From: Bradyrhizobium sp. Tv2a-2
GTDB lineage: Bacteria > Pseudomonadota > Alphaproteobacteria > Rhizobiales > Xanthobacteraceae
Direction of reading: 5' to 3'
NCBI RefSeq assembly: GCF_000472425.1
Contig: NZ_AXAI01000022.1
Coordinates: forward strand, 1 to 64,000
Length of the DNA: 64,000 nt
Positions 59,906 through 64,000 of the stretch are shown one piece after another; the stretch's first letter is position 1, and every line of letters starts with the position of its first letter. A program made the position numbers and the translations under genes. Under the pieces are notes generated by a model. The model did not search any database and was not told where the DNA came from. It saw only the letters and a program-made list of their open reading frames with translations.

Positions 59906-59965
59906 GGAAATGTCTCGGGCTGTTCTTGGAAACATGCCTGTATTACGCGGTTGCGCCTGATCGCG

Positions 59966-60011
59966 CTAGAGCATGATCCGGAAAAGTGGGCTTTCGGAAT
60001 GGATCATGCTC
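59966..60011. repeat. Dispersed palindromic repeat (GAGCATGATCC type), second copy
   Basis: GAGCATGATCC (59969-59979) pairs with GGATCATGCTC (60001-60011). The left half matches the copy at 256-280 almost base for base. It lies between the hydrolase gene and the ABC exporter gene. Confidence 0.88.
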
Positions 60012-60074
60012 GATCCCTGACCTTCGCCCCGCCAGGGCGAGGGACACCTCGTCCTTCGCCCGAGTGAGATTGAC

Positions 60075-61880
60075 CTAAGACGTCGCCACCAGCTTCGGAC
60101 CCTCGGCGCTGGTGTCGCGCTGCTGCAGGCGGAAGAACGAAGCGTAGCGGCCGCCGCGGCGCAGGAGTTCGTCATGGCGTCCGCGCTCGACGATCTCGCC
60201 GGCTTCCACCACCAGAATGGTGTCGGCATGCATGATGGTATGCAGTCGATGCGCGATCACGATGGTGGTGCGGTTCTGGCAGAGATGCTCGATCGCCTCC
60301 TGCACCTGCTTTTCGGATTCGGAATCGAGAGCTGCGGTCGCCTCGTCCAGCAGGATGATCGGCGCGCTCTTCAGAAGCGCGCGGGCCACTGCGATGCGCT
60401 GGCGCTGGCCGCCGGAAAGTTGTGTGCCATGCTCGCCGACCGGGGTGTCGTAGCCAAGCGGGAAGCTCATGATGAAATCGTGTGCGCAGGCCGCCTTCGC
60501 CGCCTCGACGATCTCGGCTTCGCTCGCGCTTGCCCTGCCGAACGCGATGTTGGCGCGGATGGTGTCGCGGAACAGGTAGACGTCCTGGCCGACATAGGCG
60601 GTCTGCCCGCGCAGCGAGCGGCGCGAGATCTTCGAGATCGACTGACCGTCGATCACGATGTCGCCTTCGCTCGCCTCGTAGAAGCGGAGCAGCAGCGCCA
60701 GCACCGTCGACTTGCCGCCGCCGGAGGGGCCCACAAGCGCCGTGACCTTGCCAGGCTCGGCGACGAAGCTCATGCGGTTCAGCACCACTTCGTTCGGACG
60801 GTAGGCGAAGCTGACGTCCTTCAATTGGATGCGGGCGTCGGTGAGTTTGAGCGCCGGCTTGTCGTCATCGGCGAACTCGCTCGCGGGGCTGTCGACGACT
60901 TCCAGCAGCATCCGTGCGCCGACCAGCTGGCTGTTCAGGTCGATGTTGAGCCGCGCCAGCCGCTTGGCGGGTTCGGTCGCCATCAGGAAGGCCGTCATGA
61001 AGGAGAAGAACTGGCCGGGCGTCGCGCCAAGCGCAACCACGCTGTAGCCGCCATAGAGCAGGCAGCCGGCGACCGCGAAACCGCCGAGCGTCTCCATCAG
61101 CGGATTTGAGCGGTTGGATACCCGCGCCATCTTGTTGGCGTTGCGCTCGACGATCGCGATATTCTCGTCGATGCGCCGCTGCATGGTGTCTTCCAGCGTG
61201 AACGCCTTCACGGTGCGGATGCCCTGCAGCGATTCCTGCATGGTCTCCAGGATGTCGGCGGTGCCGGTGAACTGGTGGTAGGCGAGGCCCTTGATGCGCT
61301 TTACCAGCTTGCGCAGCATCAGCATCGCCGGCGGCACCACCACAAGGCCGATGAATGTCAGGATGGGATCCTGCATCACCATCACGCAGATCATGGCAAC
61401 CAGCATCAAGAAGTCGCGTCCGATCGCATTGACCAGCATGTTCAACACGTCGGTGATGGATTTCGCACCGGCGGTCAGGCGCGCCAGGAACTCGGACGAA
61501 TGCCGTTCGGAGAAAAAGGCGATGCTCTCGCTCATCAGCTTGGCAAACAGCCGCCGCTGGTTGTTGGCAAGAATTGCGTTGCTGATCTGGGACAGAATGA
61601 CGGTGTGGCCGTAGGTGGCCACGCCCTTGATGAACAACAGGAGCACGGTCACGCCTGAGAGGATGGCGATACCGGTGACGTTCTTGTCGACATAGGCCTG
61701 GTTGATGACCTGGCCCAGCACATAGGTGGCTGCTGCCGTGGCGCCGGCTGCGACCGCCATCAGCGCGAAAGCGGTGAGGTAGCGGCGCCAGTAGATGACG
61801 CCCTGTTCCATCACGAGGCGGCGAATCAGGATCGCTGCCCCATAGGGGTCGTCGGTGATTCTCTTTGGAAAATTGGCCAT
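60075..61880 (-). CDS. ABC exporter, fused permease-ATPase (MsbA-like)
   Basis: The 601-residue protein has six membrane helices (residues about 30-320) and a C-terminal ATPase with Walker A GPSGGGKST near 390, signature LSGGQRQRIAVARALL, Walker B PIILLDEATAALDSES and the H-loop IVIAHRLHT. It is of the MsbA/lipid A or glycan exporter type and probably works as a homodimer. Nearby galE and an LpcC-like glycosyltransferase suggest surface-lipid or polysaccharide export (inference). It lies 120 nt downstream of galE on the same strand. Confidence 0.92.
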   Translation of the reverse strand: MANFPKRITDDPYGAAILIRRLVMEQGVIYWRRYLTAFALMAVAAGATAAATYVLGQVINQAYVDKNVTGIAILSGVTVLLLFIKGVATYGHTVILSQISNAILANNQRRLFAKLMSESIAFFSERHSSEFLARLTAGAKSITDVLNMLVNAIGRDFLMLVAMICVMVMQDPILTFIGLVVVPPAMLMLRKLVKRIKGLAYHQFTGTADILETMQESLQGIRTVKAFTLEDTMQRRIDENIAIVERNANKMARVSNRSNPLMETLGGFAVAGCLLYGGYSVVALGATPGQFFSFMTAFLMATEPAKRLARLNIDLNSQLVGARMLLEVVDSPASEFADDDKPALKLTDARIQLKDVSFAYRPNEVVLNRMSFVAEPGKVTALVGPSGGGKSTVLALLLRFYEASEGDIVIDGQSISKISRRSLRGQTAYVGQDVYLFRDTIRANIAFGRASASEAEIVEAAKAACAHDFIMSFPLGYDTPVGEHGTQLSGGQRQRIAVARALLKSAPIILLDEATAALDSESEKQVQEAIEHLCQNRTTIVIAHRLHTIMHADTILVVEAGEIVERGRHDELLRRGGRYASFFRLQQRDTSAEGPKLVATS

Positions 61881-62000
61881 CCACGTCTCGATCGGCGGCA
61901 GGCACGCCTGGTCTGCCCGGGCGGCTCGCGGCGTAGGGCTTCCTTGCCCGCAAGACGGGGGTTTTTCAAGTCCAATTAAGGGCTTGCGCCACCAATCATT

Positions 62001-63014
62001 TCAGGCTGTGACGGCCGCGAGACTATCGCTGGTGCGCTCGCGCAACAGTTTTTCTTCCCAGGCGAGCGCATGGGCTGCAATGGTGTCGAGGCTTTCATAT
62101 TGCGGCGTCCAGTCGAAGGTCGCGCGGATACGGCTCGCATCGGCCACCACGGTCATGACATCGCCCGGACGACGCGGCGCGTGCGCCACCGCGAAATGGC
62201 GACCGGAGACGCGGCGCACGGCCTCGATGGTTTCCAGCACCGAATAGCCGCGGCCATAGCCGCAATTGAGCGTCACCGAGGCGCCGCCGCCGCGCAAATA
62301 GGACAGCGCGGCGCGATGGGCAAAGGCGAGATCGGTGACATGAATGAAGTCGCGGATGCAGCTGCCATCCGGCGTCGGATAGTCGGCGCCGTAAACGTCG
62401 ACCTTGGCGCGCTGGCCGGTCGCGGCTTCCACCGCAATCTTGAGCAGATGCGTGGCGCCGACGGTGGCAAGCCCGATGCGCGCGAGCGGGTCGGCGCCGG
62501 CGACGTTGAAATAGCGCAGCACGGCATAACTCATGTCATGTGCGTTGGCGACATCATGCAGCATGATCTCGGTCATCAGCTTCGATGAGCCATAAGGCGA
62601 CATGGGGCGCGTGCGCGCATGCTCGGGGACCGGCACCTGGTCGGGCTCGCCATAGACGGCGGCGGTGGAGGAGAAAATGAAGCGGTTGACGCCGCGCTTG
62701 ACCGCCGCATTGAGCAGGCTGCGCGTGGTCATCGTGTTGTTGCGGTAGTAGAGCAGGGGATCGCGGATCGATTCCGGCACCACGATCGAGCCGGCGAAAT
62801 GAATGATGGCCTCGACGCCGTGTTGCGCGATCACGTTGTCGACCAGGTTCTCGTCACCGGCGTCGCCGATGAACAGCGGCACGCCCTCGGGGATAAAGGC
62901 CGAGAAGCCGGTGGAGAGATTGTCGATCACCACCACGCTCTCATCGGCCTCATGAAGGGCGCGAACAGTGTGGCTTCCAATATAGCCGGCGCCGCCGGTG
63001 ACAAGCACGGTCAT
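62001..63014 (-). CDS. galE: UDP-glucose 4-epimerase
   Basis: The 337-residue short-chain dehydrogenase/reductase-type epimerase has VTGGAGYIGSHTVRAL at the N terminus, the catalytic serine region FSSTAAVYGEPDQ and the YxxxK pair in SPYGSSKLMTE, with RDFIHVTDLAFAH typical of GalE. It interconverts UDP-glucose and UDP-galactose for surface polysaccharides. The ATG at 63012-63014 (GGAT upstream) is preferred over a TTG two codons earlier. It is divergent from the glycosyltransferase gene. Confidence 0.96.
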   Translation of the reverse strand: MTVLVTGGAGYIGSHTVRALHEADESVVVIDNLSTGFSAFIPEGVPLFIGDAGDENLVDNVIAQHGVEAIIHFAGSIVVPESIRDPLLYYRNNTMTTRSLLNAAVKRGVNRFIFSSTAAVYGEPDQVPVPEHARTRPMSPYGSSKLMTEIMLHDVANAHDMSYAVLRYFNVAGADPLARIGLATVGATHLLKIAVEAATGQRAKVDVYGADYPTPDGSCIRDFIHVTDLAFAHRAALSYLRGGGASVTLNCGYGRGYSVLETIEAVRRVSGRHFAVAHAPRRPGDVMTVVADASRIRATFDWTPQYESLDTIAAHALAWEEKLLRERTSDSLAAVTA

Positions 63015-63128
63015 GATCAAATCCGTCTCGATGCAATTCGCGGGATGCTAGCGTGGCCGTAATGAAGAGGGTGTTTCACGCGACGCGAACTGGTCTCTAT
63101 GCTTAATGTTGCGTATAGGAAGAAGCGC

Positions 63129-64000
63129 GTGACAACGGAGCCCGACGTGCCGATTGAGGACAATTTGGCCGAACTCGACCTCATCGTGCCGAACCTGCAC
63201 CGCCGCTATTCGGGCGTGACTGCCACCAATCGGATGGTAGCGCCGAAACTGGCAAAGCGCTTGCGCGCCGCCTGGTTCGGCTCGAATCCGCCCGACGGCA
63301 TCGCGCGGCTCGGTGTCTTCGATCTTCTCAAGACGTGGCGGCGACGGCGGCCCATCATCTGGCACGCGCGGCGCAACAATGAGATGATCTTGGGCGTTCT
63401 GCTGCGCGCGCTGGGCTGGCCGCTAAAACTCGTGTTCACCTCGGCGGCGCAGCGCCATCACAGCTGGACCACGCGCTCCCTCATCCGAAGAATGGATGCG
63501 ATCATCGCGACCTCCGATCTCTCCGCCTCCTATCTGAAGCGCAGCGCAACCGTGATCCCGCATGGCGTCGATACAGATATTTACGCGCCGCCGCCGGATC
63601 GCGCGGCGGCCTTTGCGGAAAGCGGCCTGCCGGGACGCTACGCCATCGGCTGTTTCGGGCGGGTGCGGGCGCAGAAAGGTAGCGACGTTTTTGTCGAGGC
63701 GATGTGCCGCCTGCTGCCGAATTATCCCGATTTCACGGCCGTTTTGGTGGGCGCCATCGTGCCGGAGCAGGTGGTGTTTGCCAATGATCTGAAACAGCGG
63801 ATCGAGGCCGCGGGACTTCAATCGCGCATTATCATCCTTGGCGAGCTCGAGATCGCAGAGGTGCAGCGCTGGTACCAGCGCCTCACGATTTATGCCTTCA
63901 CCTCGCGCAATGAGGGATTTGGACTGACATTGATCGAGGCAATGGCCGCGGGCGCGGCTCTTGTGGCGGCGCGCGCGGGCGCAGCCGAGCTTGTGGTCGA
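63129..64000 (+). CDS. lpcC: GT4-family glycosyltransferase, LpcC-like, cut by the window edge
   Basis: The open frame from GTG 63129 runs to the window end (about 290 residues). Its N-terminal half shows LIVPNLHRRYSGVTATN, IIWHARRNNEM and VFTSAAQRHHSWTTRSLIRRMDAIIATSD, which fit rhizobial lipopolysaccharide-core mannosyltransferase LpcC. The C-terminal half has the GT4 signature CFGRVRAQKGSDVFVEAM and the E-x7-E region SRNEGFGLTLIEAMAAG. AGGAAG lies about 7 nt before the GTG, which is preferred over an in-frame ATG at 63099 without a ribosome site. Mannose transfer to the LPS inner core is the known role of LpcC; assignment here is by recognition. Confidence 0.82.
   Translation, partial: MTTEPDVPIEDNLAELDLIVPNLHRRYSGVTATNRMVAPKLAKRLRAAWFGSNPPDGIARLGVFDLLKTWRRRRPIIWHARRNNEMILGVLLRALGWPLKLVFTSAAQRHHSWTTRSLIRRMDAIIATSDLSASYLKRSATVIPHGVDTDIYAPPPDRAAAFAESGLPGRYAIGCFGRVRAQKGSDVFVEAMCRLLPNYPDFTAVLVGAIVPEQVVFANDLKQRIEAAGLQSRIIILGELEIAEVQRWYQRLTIYAFTSRNEGFGLTLIEAMAAGAALVAARAGAAELVV

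Noticed and set aside
1..64000. CRISPR arrays, tRNA or rRNA genes
   Set aside because: No regularly spaced direct repeats with unique spacers, no cloverleaf with a T-psi-C arm and no rRNA segments were seen on reading through; a dedicated scan could still find a tRNA missed by eye.

Overview
The window looks like chromosome of a soil or plant-associated Bradyrhizobium or close relative (inference). GC content is high, branched-chain-type ABC uptake operons are abundant, aromatic-acid genes are present, glycogen genes are present, and three kinds of short palindromic repeats of the type scattered through Bradyrhizobium genomes recur between genes. No rRNA, tRNA or CRISPR array was found. The only transposon trace is an IS481-type transposase start cut by the left edge.

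Layout. 0.4-5.0 kb: a secreted DUF2059 protein, an OpgC-type membrane acyltransferase, and glgC-glgA for glycogen. 5.3-9.7 kb: a membrane protein, a sensory pair (orphan ABC substrate-binding protein plus receptor cyclase) with a CRP-like palindrome upstream, and a PAS protein. 9.8-19 kb: a 2-hydroxyacid/glyoxylate block (GlcG-like protein, a 991-residue FAD/Fe-S dehydrogenase, a GntR regulator, two serine-glyoxylate aminotransferase paralogues around an MFS transporter, a crotonase). 19.2-25.4 kb: a complete TctCBA transporter, a CaiB-type CoA-transferase and a PaaK-like ligase. 25.6-33.7 kb: a branched-chain-type ABC operon that includes an acyl-CoA ligase, divergent from a Crp/Fnr regulator. 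33.8-36.1 kb: a HemD-like protein, purU and a lipoprotein. 36.3-42.6 kb: a tannase-family esterase, pobA with a divergent AraC regulator, and pcaHG with a divergent LysR regulator, together turning phenolic esters and 4-hydroxybenzoate into protocatechuate and opening its ring. 43.0-48.9 kb: a second complete branched-chain-type ABC operon ending in a MetE-like gene. 49.1-53.3 kb: an HTH-methyltransferase protein, metK and ahcY, a SAM-cycle block closed by a terminator. 53.7-56.4 kb: a ParA-type ATPase overlapping a phasin-domain gene, a 51-residue small gene behind a perfect CtrA box, and an LpxO-like hydroxylase. 56.5-64 kb: a MEKHLA protein, an orphan thiamine-diphosphate enzyme, a fumarylacetoacetase-like hydrolase, an MsbA-like ABC exporter, galE and the start of an LpcC-like glycosyltransferase.

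The main candidate for an undescribed system is the overlapping ParA-phasin gene pair, which has the make-up expected of a device that positions or segregates polyhydroxybutyrate granules. Next are the small gene with its CtrA box, the HTH-methyltransferase in the SAM-cycle block with an operator-like repeat at its start, and the binding-protein/cyclase pair. All functional calls come from reading protein motifs by eye; no database search was run.
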